Below, piece by piece: positions 1 through 10,861 of a stretch of DNA of 54,792 nucleotides. Source of the DNA: Alphaproteobacteria bacterium bin52 (GTDB lineage: Bacteria > Pseudomonadota > Alphaproteobacteria > Thalassobaculales > Thalassobaculaceae); the NCBI GenBank assembly GCA_002238645.1, contig MPMT01000026.1, positions 1 through 54,792 on the forward strand, given 5' to 3'. A program made the translations under genes and the position numbers. Every line of letters begins with the position of its first letter. Positions within the stretch are counted from its first letter, which is position 1. The notes below the pieces were generated by a model, which was not told where the DNA came from, made no database searches, and saw nothing but the letters and a program-made list of their open reading frames with translations.

Positions 1-141
1 CGCGAAAACTGGCTCTCCAACCGCGTCTTCAAAAACTACGACGATATCCTCGATCACTGCTGCCATGCCTGGAACAATCTCGTCTCACAGCCGGCTCGCA
101 TCGCCTCTATCGGAAACAGAAAATGGGTGCATGGGATCTAA
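1..141 (+). CDS. IS630-family transposase, C-terminal end (partial)
   Basis: The window opens inside this gene, and only the last 46 codons before TAA at 139-141 are visible. The translated end has the typical IS630-family C-terminus: a His-Cys-Cys-x-Ala-Trp-Asn segment (HCCHAWNNL), then QPARIASIG and a final Trp-Val-His-Gly. In this family the region follows the DDE catalytic core, so the protein would cut and paste a small element into TA targets. Just after the stop, 142-156 holds a sequence that recurs inverted at 2147-2161, as expected for an IS630 right terminal repeat. The catalytic part lies outside the window, so activity cannot be judged. Confidence 0.85.
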   Translation, partial: RENWLSNRVFKNYDDILDHCCHAWNNLVSQPARIASIGNRKWVHGI

Positions 142-156
142 ACGGAACTTCATCGG
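139..156 (+). repeat. IS630 terminal inverted repeat, copy A
   Basis: Positions 142-156 (ACGGAACTTCATCGG) are perfectly complementary to 2147-2161. With one mismatch the match extends to 18 bases (139-156 against 2147-2164). It begins at the stop codon of the IS630 transposase, where the right end of that element should lie, so I read it as the element's right inverted repeat. The exact tip is not resolved. Confidence 0.7.
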
Positions 157-226
157 CACTCAACTGATCTAACTCGTTGAATTGGTTGTGCATTCGGCGT
201 GATTGAAGATGTATAAACTGGCATTT

Positions 227-317
227 TGTTCCCATAATAACGAGAGGATATGTTGGGGATAGGGGAGTGTTGACGGGCGATATGTGGGGATGTAGTGTCT
301 ATTGTGTGTTCCCATAA
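227..317 (+). repeat. Direct repeats TGTTCCCATAA flanking the IS1634 transposase
   Basis: The 11-mer TGTTCCCATAA occurs at 227-237 and 307-317 upstream of the IS1634-type transposase and again at 2055-2065, overlapping the last codons of that gene. All three copies are in the same orientation. Their position at the element edges suggests they belong to the termini or the target. I could not find the inverted partner expected for a simple terminal repeat. Confidence 0.5.
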
Positions 318-327
318 CGGATGTCCC

Positions 328-2079
328 ATGGCCTTCAACATCGAACGCGTCCCCAACCAGGCCGGCAAACCCGCCGTGCTCTTGAGGCAGGCCTGGCGCG
401 AGGGATCCAGGATCAGGAAGAAGACCGTCGCCAACCTCTCCATGCTCCCCGATCACGTCATCGAGGGCTTCCGTACCGTGCTCAAGGGCGGTGTCGCCGT
501 CAGCGACATCGGTGATCTGGTGACCGTCGAGCGCTCACTGGCCCATGGCCATGTCATGGCCGTGCTCGGCACCTGTCGCCGGCTTGGCTTCGAGCGCCTG
601 CTGCACCGCCACGAAAGCCGCCAGCGGCAGCTGGCGCTGGCCGCCGTCGTCGCCCGGGTCCTGAACCCGGACTCCACGCTCGCCACCGCACGGCGGCTGT
701 CGCCACAGACCGCCACCAGCAGCCTCGGGCCGCTGCTTTCCCTGGGACCTGTGACCGGCAACGAGATGCTCGCCATGCTCGACTGGCTGCTCTCCCGCCA
801 GCGGTGGATCGAGCGGGTCCTGGCACGGCGCCACCTGGAGGATGCGACCCTGATCCTCTACGACGTGTCGAGTTCCTACCTTGAAGGCCGGATGTGCCCG
901 CTGGCCGCCTTCGGTCACAACCGTGACGGCAAACGAGGCAAGCAGCAGGTCGTGTTCGGCCTGTTGTGCAGTTCCAGGGGGTGTCCCATTGCGGTGGAGC
1001 TGTTTGCCGGCAACACCGCGGATCCGGCGACCCTGGCCTCCCAGGTCGCCCGGATCCGCCAGCGCTTCGGCATGGCCCGCGTGGCCCTGGTGGGTGACCG
1101 GGGCATGATCACCACGGCCCGCATCCGCGAGGACCTCGAGCCGGCGGGGCTGGCCTGGGTCTCGGCCTTGAAGACGGCCGACCTGCGCCGGCTCAGCCGT
1201 GGCGCCGAGCCGGCGCTGTCCCCGGAAGCGCTGGTCGCGGATGCGGTGGCCGAGATCACCAGTCCCGACTTCCCCGGAGAACGGCTCATGGTCTGCCTCA
1301 ACCCGCGCCTGCGAGAGGAACGCCGGCGCAAGCGCGAGGCCCTGCTCGAGGCCACCGGGGAGGTGCTGGAGACGATCGCCGCATCGGTCCGTGCCGGAAC
1401 CCTGAAAGGGGCGGCGAGGATCGGCCACCGTGTCGGTCGCGACGCCAACCGCCGCAAGGTCGAAAAGCACTTCGACATCACCATCACCGACACCTCCCTG
1501 ACCTGGCGCCGTCGTCAGGACAGGATCGATCAGGAGGCCCGCTTCGACGGGGTCTACGTCATCCGCACCAGTCTCAAGAACATCGCGCCCGATGCCGCTG
1601 TCGAGGCCTACAAGAGCCTTGCCACCGTGGAGCGCGCCTTCCGCATCGCCAAGACCGACCTCAAGATCCGGCCGGTCTGGGTCTACACCGAGGACCATGT
1701 CCGCGGACATGTGTTCCTGTGCATGCTGGCCTACTACGTGGAATGGCACATGCGCCAGCGCCTCGCGCCGCTGCTCTTCGAGGACGATGACCGACAGGCG
1801 GCGCGGCGCCAGCGCGCCACGCCGGTGGAGAAGGCTCGACCGTCGCCGTCGGCCAGGCGCAAGGCCCAGATCAGGGAAACCCCCGACGGTCTGCCAGTGC
1901 ACAGCTTCCGCACCCTCATCGACGATCTCGCCAGCGTCGTCGTCAACGTCATCCGCCTGCCGGGCGCCAGCAAGGAACGCACCACCATCGTCACCCGCCG
2001 GACCAAACTGCAGAGCCGCGCCTTTGAACTCCTGGAGGTCAACCCGGACCGGACTGTTCCCATAAACATGACAGGTTGA
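328..2079 (+). CDS. IS1634-family (IS4-like) DDE transposase
   Basis: This is an intact 583-residue transposase when read from ATG 328. The frame is open back to a GTG at 295, but family members start just before the conserved IERVPNQAGKPAVLLRQ segment, so 328 is preferred. The N-terminus (residues 2-45) has the family pattern of VPN, then a Leu-Leu-Arg pair, then REG and RKKTVANLS. The DDE triad is visible: Asp179 in LILYDVSSSYLEG, Asp257 in VALVGDRGMI, and Glu435 in the Y-x2-L-x2-VE-x2-FR-x2-K-x2-L signature followed by RPV. The length is normal and no frameshift is seen, so the copy could be active. The last codons run into a TGTTCCCATAA repeat. IS630-type ends lie on both sides. Confidence 0.93.
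   Translation: MAFNIERVPNQAGKPAVLLRQAWREGSRIRKKTVANLSMLPDHVIEGFRTVLKGGVAVSDIGDLVTVERSLAHGHVMAVLGTCRRLGFERLLHRHESRQRQLALAAVVARVLNPDSTLATARRLSPQTATSSLGPLLSLGPVTGNEMLAMLDWLLSRQRWIERVLARRHLEDATLILYDVSSSYLEGRMCPLAAFGHNRDGKRGKQQVVFGLLCSSRGCPIAVELFAGNTADPATLASQVARIRQRFGMARVALVGDRGMITTARIREDLEPAGLAWVSALKTADLRRLSRGAEPALSPEALVADAVAEITSPDFPGERLMVCLNPRLREERRRKREALLEATGEVLETIAASVRAGTLKGAARIGHRVGRDANRRKVEKHFDITITDTSLTWRRRQDRIDQEARFDGVYVIRTSLKNIAPDAAVEAYKSLATVERAFRIAKTDLKIRPVWVYTEDHVRGHVFLCMLAYYVEWHMRQRLAPLLFEDDDRQAARRQRATPVEKARPSPSARRKAQIRETPDGLPVHSFRTLIDDLASVVVNVIRLPGASKERTTIVTRRTKLQSRAFELLEVNPDRTVPINMTG
2055..2065 (+). repeat. Third TGTTCCCATAA copy at the 3' edge of IS1634
   Basis: This is the same 11-mer as at 227-237 and 307-317. 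Here it is read in frame by the transposase and encodes the Val-Pro-Ile stretch before the stop codon. It probably marks the right end of the element. Confidence 0.45.
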
Positions 2080-2146
2080 GACCACCGCCCTCAGCCCAAC
2101 AATCGCGTCAAATCACGACGTTGGAACAAAAACGTCCTCTTCAAAC

Positions 2147-2164
2147 CCGATGAAGTTCCGTCTA
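2147..2164 (-). repeat. IS630 terminal inverted repeat, copy B
   Basis: The 15-base sequence CCGATGAAGTTCCGT at 2147-2161 is the exact reverse complement of 142-156, extended to 18 bases with one mismatch. On the minus strand it lies just downstream of the decayed IS630 transposase, the same relation copy A has to the IS630 gene at 1-141. It therefore looks like the right end of a second IS630 copy in opposite orientation. Confidence 0.7.
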
Positions 2165-2193
2165 AACCGCGACCGCTGGTATAACACCAGCAA

Positions 2194-2581
2194 TCACGCG
2201 AGCAGTGAGCGCAGCTCACGATCAGGAAGGACGCCCGTCGACTCCTGGTTTTGTCTGGATGGTGGGTCGCAGCAGATCCGGACCAAGGGAAGCTCACGAG
2301 AGTCCCGGTACGAGCGGATCATGGAACGGTAGCGCACTCGCGACACCGCCCTGCGCTGGTACGGATACCGGTTCTGCACCAAGGCGAACTCGTGCATCTT
2401 GGGGCTGAATGCAGAGAATTCCGACGTAGTCGCATAACGCGGTGACGGGTTCACCTGTCTGATCATTGTCTGCGAAGACGGCGATTGCCCCGATAGTCTG
2501 TGGGGCACCAGCCCACACCGCTCGAGAGTCTGTCGCGACATCATGCGACGAACCCCACACAACATCCTGCCACGACTCCAC
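2194..2581 (-). pseudogene. Decayed IS630-family transposase
   Basis: No single long frame is preserved, but two minus-strand frames together match the middle of an IS630 transposase. One frame holds RQTLERCGLVPHRLSGQS, which fits the family's HTH-to-core linker (TVQRIW...HGL.PHR). The other holds YVGILCIQPQDARVRLGAE, which aligns without gaps to the family segment VGLYLNPPxxALVLCVDEKSQ, sharing V, G, P, A, V and the Glu of DEKS. The frames change between these motifs, which shows a frameshift. Only about 200 bases separate the core motif from the terminal repeat at 2147, so much of the C-terminal catalytic part is deleted. No function is expected. The identification rests on motif similarity seen by eye. 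Confidence 0.6.
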
Positions 2582-2737
2582 GGTTCACCGTCCAGCCGGT
2601 CCCCGCGAGTTCGATCCGGTCAACCTGTCCCTCGCATCGGCAAGCAGGCCGCCTGAATTCGCCACTGCCGGCCCCTGGGGCCGCCATTTCCGGGCGGAAT
2701 GCCGGGATCCCGGCTTGGCGGGACATGTCAGGTGGTA
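2582..2737. other. Non-coding stretch with a GC palindrome
   Basis: I see no gene between the IS630 remnant and the end of the MttB-family gene. The stretch contains a perfect 14-base palindrome, GCCGGGATCCCGGC, at 2701-2714. Open frames crossing it have no recognisable protein features. Confidence 0.4.
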
Positions 2738-2759
2738 CCGGTCCGTGTTCCGGGACCGG
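2738..2759 (-). terminator. Possible terminator after the MttB-family gene
   Basis: CCGGTCC at 2738-2744 pairs with GGACCGG at 2753-2759 around an 8-base loop, about 35 bases past the stop codon of the methyltransferase gene. There is no clear T-tract on the minus strand, so intrinsic termination is uncertain. Confidence 0.3.
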
Positions 2760-2793
2760 GGGATCGGATCCCTTTTGCAGCACCACGACAGCG

Positions 2794-4344
2794 TCAGATG
2801 TTCGAGTCCGGAAAACTCGCCTTGCGCCGGGCGATGTAATCGCGAAGCGCCTCGTCGACCGCAGGGTCGATCGGGGGTGCCTCGTAGTCACCGAGCAGGC
2901 GTTTCACCAGGGCCGATGCCCGGGTCGCCGCATCGCGGCTGCCCTCCGCCTGCCACTGCTCGAAGGTGCCGTTGTCCGCAATCGAGGAGCGGAAGAACGC
3001 GGTCTCGAAATGGGCCTGGGTATGGGTGCAGCCGAGGAAATGCGCCCCGGGGCCGACCTCGCGGATCGCATCCATCGCCTGACCGGTCTCGGAAACGTCG
3101 ACGCCCTCGAGCAGTGAACGCATCATCGCGAGCTGATCGGCGTCCATGACGAACTTCTCGTAGGACGAAACCAGCCCGCCCTCGAGCCATCCGGCCGCGT
3201 GCAGCACGAAATTCACGCCGGCCAGCACCGTGGGAAGCAACGTGTTGGCGGATTCGTAGGCTGCCTGGGCGTCCGGCAGTTTCGAGCCGGCCAGCGACCC
3301 GCCCGAGCGGAACGGGACACCAAGGCGACGGGCAAGCTGCGCGCACCCGAACAGCACCAACGCCGGTTCCGGCGTTCCGAAGGTCGGCGCACCCGACTGC
3401 ATCGAGATCGAGCTGGCGAAACTGCCGAACACGACCGGCGCGCCAGGGCGGCACAACTGGGAAAAGGCGATGCCCGCAAGCGCTTCGGCCAGGGTCTGCG
3501 CGAGGGTTCCGGCAACGGTGACCGGCGACATCGCGCCTGACAGGATGAAGGGAGAGATCATGACCGCCTGGTTGGAGCGGGCATAGGTCTTGAGCGCCCC
3601 GATCATGGTTGCGTCCCACGTCATCGGGGAATTGGCGTTGATCAGGCTGATCAACATTGTGCGGGTCTCGTCCGGACCGGCACCGAACAGCAGCCGGACC
3701 ATCTCGATTGAGTCCGCGGCCCGTTCCGGAGCCGTCACGGAGCCCATCATCGGCTTGTCGCTCAGGCGCATGTGAGCGTACAGCATGTCAAGATGCCGCT
3801 TGTTCACCGGCAGATCCACCGGTTCGCACACGGTCCCACCCGAATGGTGCAGCCCCGGCGACAACCAGGCGAGCTTCACGAAGTTGCGGAAATCCTCCAG
3901 CGTCGCATAGCGCCGGCCGTTCTCGAGGTCGTGAACGAAGGGTGGCCCGTAGACCGGGGCGAACACCGTCGTCGCGCCACCGATCTCGACCGACCGCGCC
4001 GGATTGCGCGCGTGCTGGGTGAACCGCGCAGGAGCGGTCCGGGCGAGCGAGCGGGCGAGGCCACGCGGCATGCGCACCCGCTCCCCGTCGACCTGCGCAC
4101 CGGCGTCGCGCCACATGGCCAGTACCTCGGGATCGTCACGGAAGTCGATCCCGACCTCCTCAAGGATGGTCTCGGCGTTGTGCTCGATGATCTCGAGCGC
4201 CTCGGTGTCGAGCACCTCAAACACCGGAATGCGGCGGATGATCGCCGAGACCTGCCCGACCGCCGAACGGGTCCGTTCCGCCCGACGAACTGCCCTTCCG
4301 CCCGCCCTGGCGCGACGGCGCGGTACCGCATCACTGCCGGTCAT
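2794..4344 (-). CDS. MttB-family (trimethylamine/betaine-type) methyltransferase, non-pyrrolysine
   Basis: The 516-residue protein matches the MttB superfamily over its length. After a basic N-terminus of about 35 residues it has IRRIPVFEVLDTEALEIIEH and an ILEEVGIDFRDDPE segment, then the long TIM-barrel region typical of trimethylamine and glycine betaine corrinoid methyltransferases. Archetypal MttB carries pyrrolysine at an in-frame amber codon. Here the frame is open with no internal TAG, so this belongs to the larger non-pyrrolysine group, some members of which demethylate glycine betaine or other quaternary amines. No corrinoid protein or methylcorrinoid:folate methyltransferase lies nearby, so the methyl acceptor is unknown. 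It stands alone, with the gene for an exported protein diverging upstream. Confidence 0.85.
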   Translation of the reverse strand: MTGSDAVPRRRARAGGRAVRRAERTRSAVGQVSAIIRRIPVFEVLDTEALEIIEHNAETILEEVGIDFRDDPEVLAMWRDAGAQVDGERVRMPRGLARSLARTAPARFTQHARNPARSVEIGGATTVFAPVYGPPFVHDLENGRRYATLEDFRNFVKLAWLSPGLHHSGGTVCEPVDLPVNKRHLDMLYAHMRLSDKPMMGSVTAPERAADSIEMVRLLFGAGPDETRTMLISLINANSPMTWDATMIGALKTYARSNQAVMISPFILSGAMSPVTVAGTLAQTLAEALAGIAFSQLCRPGAPVVFGSFASSISMQSGAPTFGTPEPALVLFGCAQLARRLGVPFRSGGSLAGSKLPDAQAAYESANTLLPTVLAGVNFVLHAAGWLEGGLVSSYEKFVMDADQLAMMRSLLEGVDVSETGQAMDAIREVGPGAHFLGCTHTQAHFETAFFRSSIADNGTFEQWQAEGSRDAATRASALVKRLLGDYEAPPIDPAVDEALRDYIARRKASFPDSNI

Positions 4345-4554
4345 CGACCCCGTCTCCGCCAGCCGATCCGCCTATCCTGGCGGATTCTCGGCCCCCCGGT
4401 CCGCGGATCTTGTCCTCGAGTCGCCATCGCGCGTCGCTTCGGGGACGAAGAGGTCGCGGCTGCGGCGCTGAAATCTCGAAGCCGGCGGCCGGGCGTGGTA
4501 GACTTCCGTGTTCTGTCGGATTGTTCGGTGCATCTGCATCGGGAGGACGAGGTC
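4345..4554. other. Divergent intergenic region
   Basis: These 210 bases separate the methyltransferase (minus) from the exported-protein gene (plus) and must hold both start regions. A purine-rich GGGAGGACGAGG just before 4555 is a good ribosome binding site for the plus gene. I saw no convincing promoter pair. Confidence 0.4.
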
Positions 4555-5358
4555 ATGATGGGTCGGTCAGGTTTGCTCGCAGCGCTGCTGTGCCTCGTGG
4601 TGATGCCGGTCGCCAACGCAGCGGAACCGCTGCCACCGCAGGTCCTGGGCCTGGTCGCGACGCGGCAGCCAACGCCACTCGTCTGCGACGGAAACAGTTG
4701 CTCCGGCGTGCTCAGCGCCTTCTGCATGCAGGAAAAGCGTCCGCGGCCCGCGGCAGGCCAGCAGTATGACCTTGCCGGCAGTGGCGAACTCACCATGCGG
4801 GTGACCCGGGCCGATGGCGAGGTCGTCCGGTTCTCGGCAACCGGCATGCTCGCGTTCACCAGCGAGGGTGAGTACACCTCGGTCCGCGTGACCATGCCGC
4901 AGAACCGTCTCGCGGCCCTGGATGCAACCGAGGTGGCGGTGCTGGTGCCCCGTCATACCGCCCTGATACCGAGGCAGGAGATGACCGCCGCACTGCGCAA
5001 GGGCGATATCGAGACGGCAACGGGGCCGGCACGCCTTGCCGCCGAAGGGTTTTTCGAACGACCGACACAGAGGACCGACACCGTGCTGGTCATGAACCGC
5101 CTGCTCAACCTGATGCCGGTCAACGCCGCCGCCCCGGCCCGGGGCATGGAGCCGGCATGGCGGAATGTCATGGAGCAGGTGGAGGGGCTTCAGCTCTCGC
5201 CGGTCGGCGTGCGCGATGCCCGCGACGTCTATGACCGGTGCAGCCACTACGTCGAGGAGGGCTACTCGGTGCGGATGCACGGCTGTATCCGCAAGCAGCA
5301 CGACCGGTTGCTGCGCACCATCAACCGGGAATACTGGGACGGTACCCCGGGGTACTGA
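4555..5358 (+). CDS. Exported protein of unknown function
   Basis: The 267-residue protein has a clear Sec signal peptide: positively charged MMGRSG, a hydrophobic core (LLAALLCLVVMPV) and a likely cleavage after ANA (about residue 21). The mature part starts AEPLPPQVLGL and contains CDGNSCSGVLSAFCMQ, with three cysteines in 14 residues, and two more Cys near the end (YDRCSHYVEEG and HGCIRKQ), which suggests disulphides in the periplasm. The frame is open far upstream. ATG 4555 was chosen because it carries both the signal peptide and a strong ribosome binding site (GGGAGGACGAGG). An adjacent ATG at 4558 is equally possible. I do not recognise the family. The gene seems to be monocistronic. 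Confidence 0.8.
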   Translation: MMGRSGLLAALLCLVVMPVANAAEPLPPQVLGLVATRQPTPLVCDGNSCSGVLSAFCMQEKRPRPAAGQQYDLAGSGELTMRVTRADGEVVRFSATGMLAFTSEGEYTSVRVTMPQNRLAALDATEVAVLVPRHTALIPRQEMTAALRKGDIETATGPARLAAEGFFERPTQRTDTVLVMNRLLNLMPVNAAAPARGMEPAWRNVMEQVEGLQLSPVGVRDARDVYDRCSHYVEEGYSVRMHGCIRKQHDRLLRTINREYWDGTPGY

Positions 5359-5460
5359 GTCCGGCCGGCCGGAGCCAGGGAGCCCGCAGAGGCGAGCGTA
5401 CGACGGTCTGCCGACACGATCAAACACGCCTCCCGTTCACACCCCGGGTTGACCCATGCC

Positions 5461-6630
5461 ATGACGCAGCACCAGATCATCCTTACCGCCATGGAGCGGG
5501 TGATGGCCGGGTATCCGGCTGCCGAGGCGGTCGCGCAGGAGGCGGAACGTCGGGCGGCAAGTCGCGTGTTCCTGCTGACCAGCGGCAGTCTCGCGCGGAA
5601 TACCGACGAAGTGGAGACCATCGCCCGGGCGCTCGGGGCCCGGCTCGCCGGCCGGTTCTCCGCCATGCCGGCGCATTCTCCGCGCGACGCGGTCATCGCC
5701 TGTGCGGCCGCCGCCAGGTCCGTCGATGCTGACCTGCTGGTCACCGTGGGCGGCGGGTCGGTCACCGACGGCGGCAAGGCGGTGACGATCTGCCTGCGTC
5801 ACGACGTCACCGACATGGACGGACTGGACATGTTTCGAACCAGGGTTGACGCCGACGGGGTACGACACCTGCCCGACTATGCCGGTCCGACGGTACGCCA
5901 GGTCGCCGTGCCGACCACGCTGTCGGGTGGCGAGTTCAACGCCCGCGCCGGGATCACCGATCCGCGTCCCCGGCTCAAGCAGTCCTACATGCATCCGGGG
6001 ATCATCCCGGTCTCGGTCATCCTCGACGGAGCAATCACCCGGCACACGCCGGAGTGGTTGTTCCTGTCAACCGGCATCCGGGCAGTCGATCATGCGGTGG
6101 AGACCTTCCTGTCGATCGATGCGAACGACTACTGGGACAGTTCGGCCCTGCACGCACTGCGACTGCTCGGCGAAGCCCTGCCCAGGGTCCGGTTGGACCC
6201 CGACGATACCGAGGCGCGCCAGAAGTGCCTCGTGGGCGCCTGGCTGTCGATGACGGGCGTGGTATCGGGGTGCCGCCTCGGGGCCAGCCACGCCATTGGC
6301 CACATTCTCGGCGGCAGCGCCGGCGTGCCGCACGGGCACACGTCCTGTGTGATGCTTCCGGTGGTGCTCGACTGGAACCGCCCGGTCAACGGCCGGCGCC
6401 AGGCGGAACTCTCGACCGCTCTCGGACGGCCCGGAATACCGGCGGCGGAGGTCATCGGCGACCTCATCAGCGGCCTCGGACTGCCAAGGCGGCTCGGCGA
6501 TGTCGGAGTCAGGGCCGAAAGGCTGCCCGAACTCGCCGCCAACTGCATGCTGGACGACTGGACCTTCTCCAATCCCAGGCCGATCCGCTCGCCCGACCAG
6601 GTCCAGGAGATCCTGACCCGCGCGCTGTAG
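5461..6630 (+). CDS. Iron-type alcohol dehydrogenase / maleylacetate reductase family protein
   Basis: The 389-residue protein shows the fold of group III (iron-type) NAD(P)-dependent dehydrogenases. The nucleotide-binding motif VTVGGGSVTDGGKAV is near residue 100, PTTLSGGEF follows near 155, and the metal-site half contains GIRAVDHAVETF, GASHAIGHILGG and GVPHGHTSC. The His ligands are in place, but the position usually taken by the first Asp ligand (GxDAxxHAxE in classical enzymes) reads Arg in GIRAVDHAVE. This is seen in maleylacetate-reductase-like branches that may not need iron. The substrate is unknown. ATG 5461 was preferred to a TTG four codons upstream. The gene is flanked by unrelated single genes on the same strand. 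Confidence 0.85.
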   Translation: MTQHQIILTAMERVMAGYPAAEAVAQEAERRAASRVFLLTSGSLARNTDEVETIARALGARLAGRFSAMPAHSPRDAVIACAAAARSVDADLLVTVGGGSVTDGGKAVTICLRHDVTDMDGLDMFRTRVDADGVRHLPDYAGPTVRQVAVPTTLSGGEFNARAGITDPRPRLKQSYMHPGIIPVSVILDGAITRHTPEWLFLSTGIRAVDHAVETFLSIDANDYWDSSALHALRLLGEALPRVRLDPDDTEARQKCLVGAWLSMTGVVSGCRLGASHAIGHILGGSAGVPHGHTSCVMLPVVLDWNRPVNGRRQAELSTALGRPGIPAAEVIGDLISGLGLPRRLGDVGVRAERLPELAANCMLDDWTFSNPRPIRSPDQVQEILTRAL

Positions 6631-6727
6631 CCATCCGCAGACCCGCCACGTGATGTATCGCGCCATTCCGATGACGCCCGGGGCGTGATCGAATAGGATC
6701 GCGCCGCGATCTGCCCCGGAGAATGCG

Positions 6728-7963
6728 ATGAAGTTCGGTATCTTCTACGAATTGCAGCTGCCGCGTCCCTGGACCGAGGAAAGCGAGCGCTCCCTGCTCA
6801 AGAACGCGGTCTCCCAGATCGAACTCGCGGACCGGCTCGGCTACGACTACGCGTGGGCGGTGGAACACCACTTCCTCGAGGAGTACTCGCACTGTTCGGC
6901 ACCGGAAGTGTTCCTGGGTGCCGCATCCCAGCGCACGGAACGGATCCGGCTCGGCCACGGCATCATCCAGTCGACCACCAACCACCCGCACCGGGTGGCA
7001 GAACGCGTCGCGACACTCGACCTGCTGTCGGACGGCCGGGTCGAACTCGGTCTAGGAGAGGGAGCCGGTCCGGCGGAACTTCACCCGTTCGGGACCCGGG
7101 TGCGGACCAAACGCGAACGCTGGGAGGAGTCTGTCCGGGCAATCATCCCGATGTTCACCAGCACCTCGTGGGAGTTCCACGGCGAATTCCATGACTTCCC
7201 GGCCCGCAACGTCGTCCCCAAGCCATACCAGAAACCGCATCCGCCGCTCTGGGTCGCCTGTTCGAACATCCGGACCATCGCCAAGGCCGGCGAATGGGGC
7301 ATGGGAGCGCTCGGCTTTACCTTCGTCAGCCCCGAGGCCGCGCAGGCCTGGGTACACCGCTACTACAATTCGCTCCTGCACACGCCCGGCCGGCTCGCCG
7401 ACTATCCGGACAACCCCAACATCGCCATGGTGAACGGGTTCATGTGTGCCGAAACCGACGAGGAGGCGCGCGAGAAGGCCTCTGGCTGGACCTTCTTCAT
7501 CTTCGCACTGAGCCATTACGGCCGTGCCGGGATCAGTGCGCCTGGAACCGGCAACCTGTGGGACGCCTACCAGGACTGGAGGGGCAGTGACCAGGAGCGC
7601 CAGGCACTCGAGAGCGGCTTGATCGGTTCACCCGAAACCATCCGCAAGCGGCTTCGGCAGTTCGAGGCCGCGCATGTCGACCAGATCATCCTGCTGAACC
7701 AGGCCGGAAAGACCAGCCACCAGGACATCTGCGACAGCCTGGAGCTGTTCGCGCGCGACGTGATGCCGGAGTTCCACGACCGTCACCAGGAACACGAGGA
7801 CTGGAAACGCGACGTCCTTGCCGGACGCGTGGCCCTCGAGGAGATCGATACCGCGACCTACGACATCTTCAGCCACCAGAACCGTGACATTGTCCGTCTC
7901 ACCCCCGACGAACTGAAGGCCCGGATGGCCGAGAAGGAAGCCCGCGCCCGGAAACGTGCCTGA
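6728..7963 (+). CDS. Luciferase-like (LLM class) flavin-dependent monooxygenase
   Basis: The 411-residue protein starts MKFGIFYELQLPRPW, followed by the family's WAVEHHFLEEYSHCSAPEVF segment near residues 43-62 and RIRLGHGIIQSTTNHPHRVAERVATLD, all typical of the bacterial luciferase-like TIM barrel that uses reduced FMN to oxygenate organic substrates. A C-terminal extension after about residue 340 is rich in charged residues. ATG 6728 is preceded by GGAGA. No flavin reductase lies nearby, so FMNH2 must come from elsewhere. Its 3' end is 9 bases from the convergent gcvP stop. The substrate is unknown. Confidence 0.88.
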   Translation: MKFGIFYELQLPRPWTEESERSLLKNAVSQIELADRLGYDYAWAVEHHFLEEYSHCSAPEVFLGAASQRTERIRLGHGIIQSTTNHPHRVAERVATLDLLSDGRVELGLGEGAGPAELHPFGTRVRTKRERWEESVRAIIPMFTSTSWEFHGEFHDFPARNVVPKPYQKPHPPLWVACSNIRTIAKAGEWGMGALGFTFVSPEAAQAWVHRYYNSLLHTPGRLADYPDNPNIAMVNGFMCAETDEEAREKASGWTFFIFALSHYGRAGISAPGTGNLWDAYQDWRGSDQERQALESGLIGSPETIRKRLRQFEAAHVDQIILLNQAGKTSHQDICDSLELFARDVMPEFHDRHQEHEDWKRDVLAGRVALEEIDTATYDIFSHQNRDIVRLTPDELKARMAEKEARARKRA

Positions 7964-7972
7964 CCGGTCCGG

Positions 7973-10855
<2,883 letters not shown>

Positions 10856-10861
10856 GTCCGC

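Noticed and set aside
227..2065. TGTTCCCATAA copies as a CRISPR-like array
   Set aside because: Only three copies, at irregular spacing (80 and 1748 bases), with a transposase between two of them.
535..2085. 516-residue open frame antisense to the IS1634 transposase
   Set aside because: It runs opposite a clear DDE transposase with intact motifs and has no recognisable features; a GC-driven shadow.
2205..2408. Short plus-strand frame in the IS630 remnant
   Set aside because: The minus strand carries transposase motifs here; the plus frame shows nothing recognisable.
2794..4344. Pyrrolysine-containing MttB with amber read-through
   Set aside because: No internal in-frame TAG is present; the frame runs to a normal TGA at 2794-2796.
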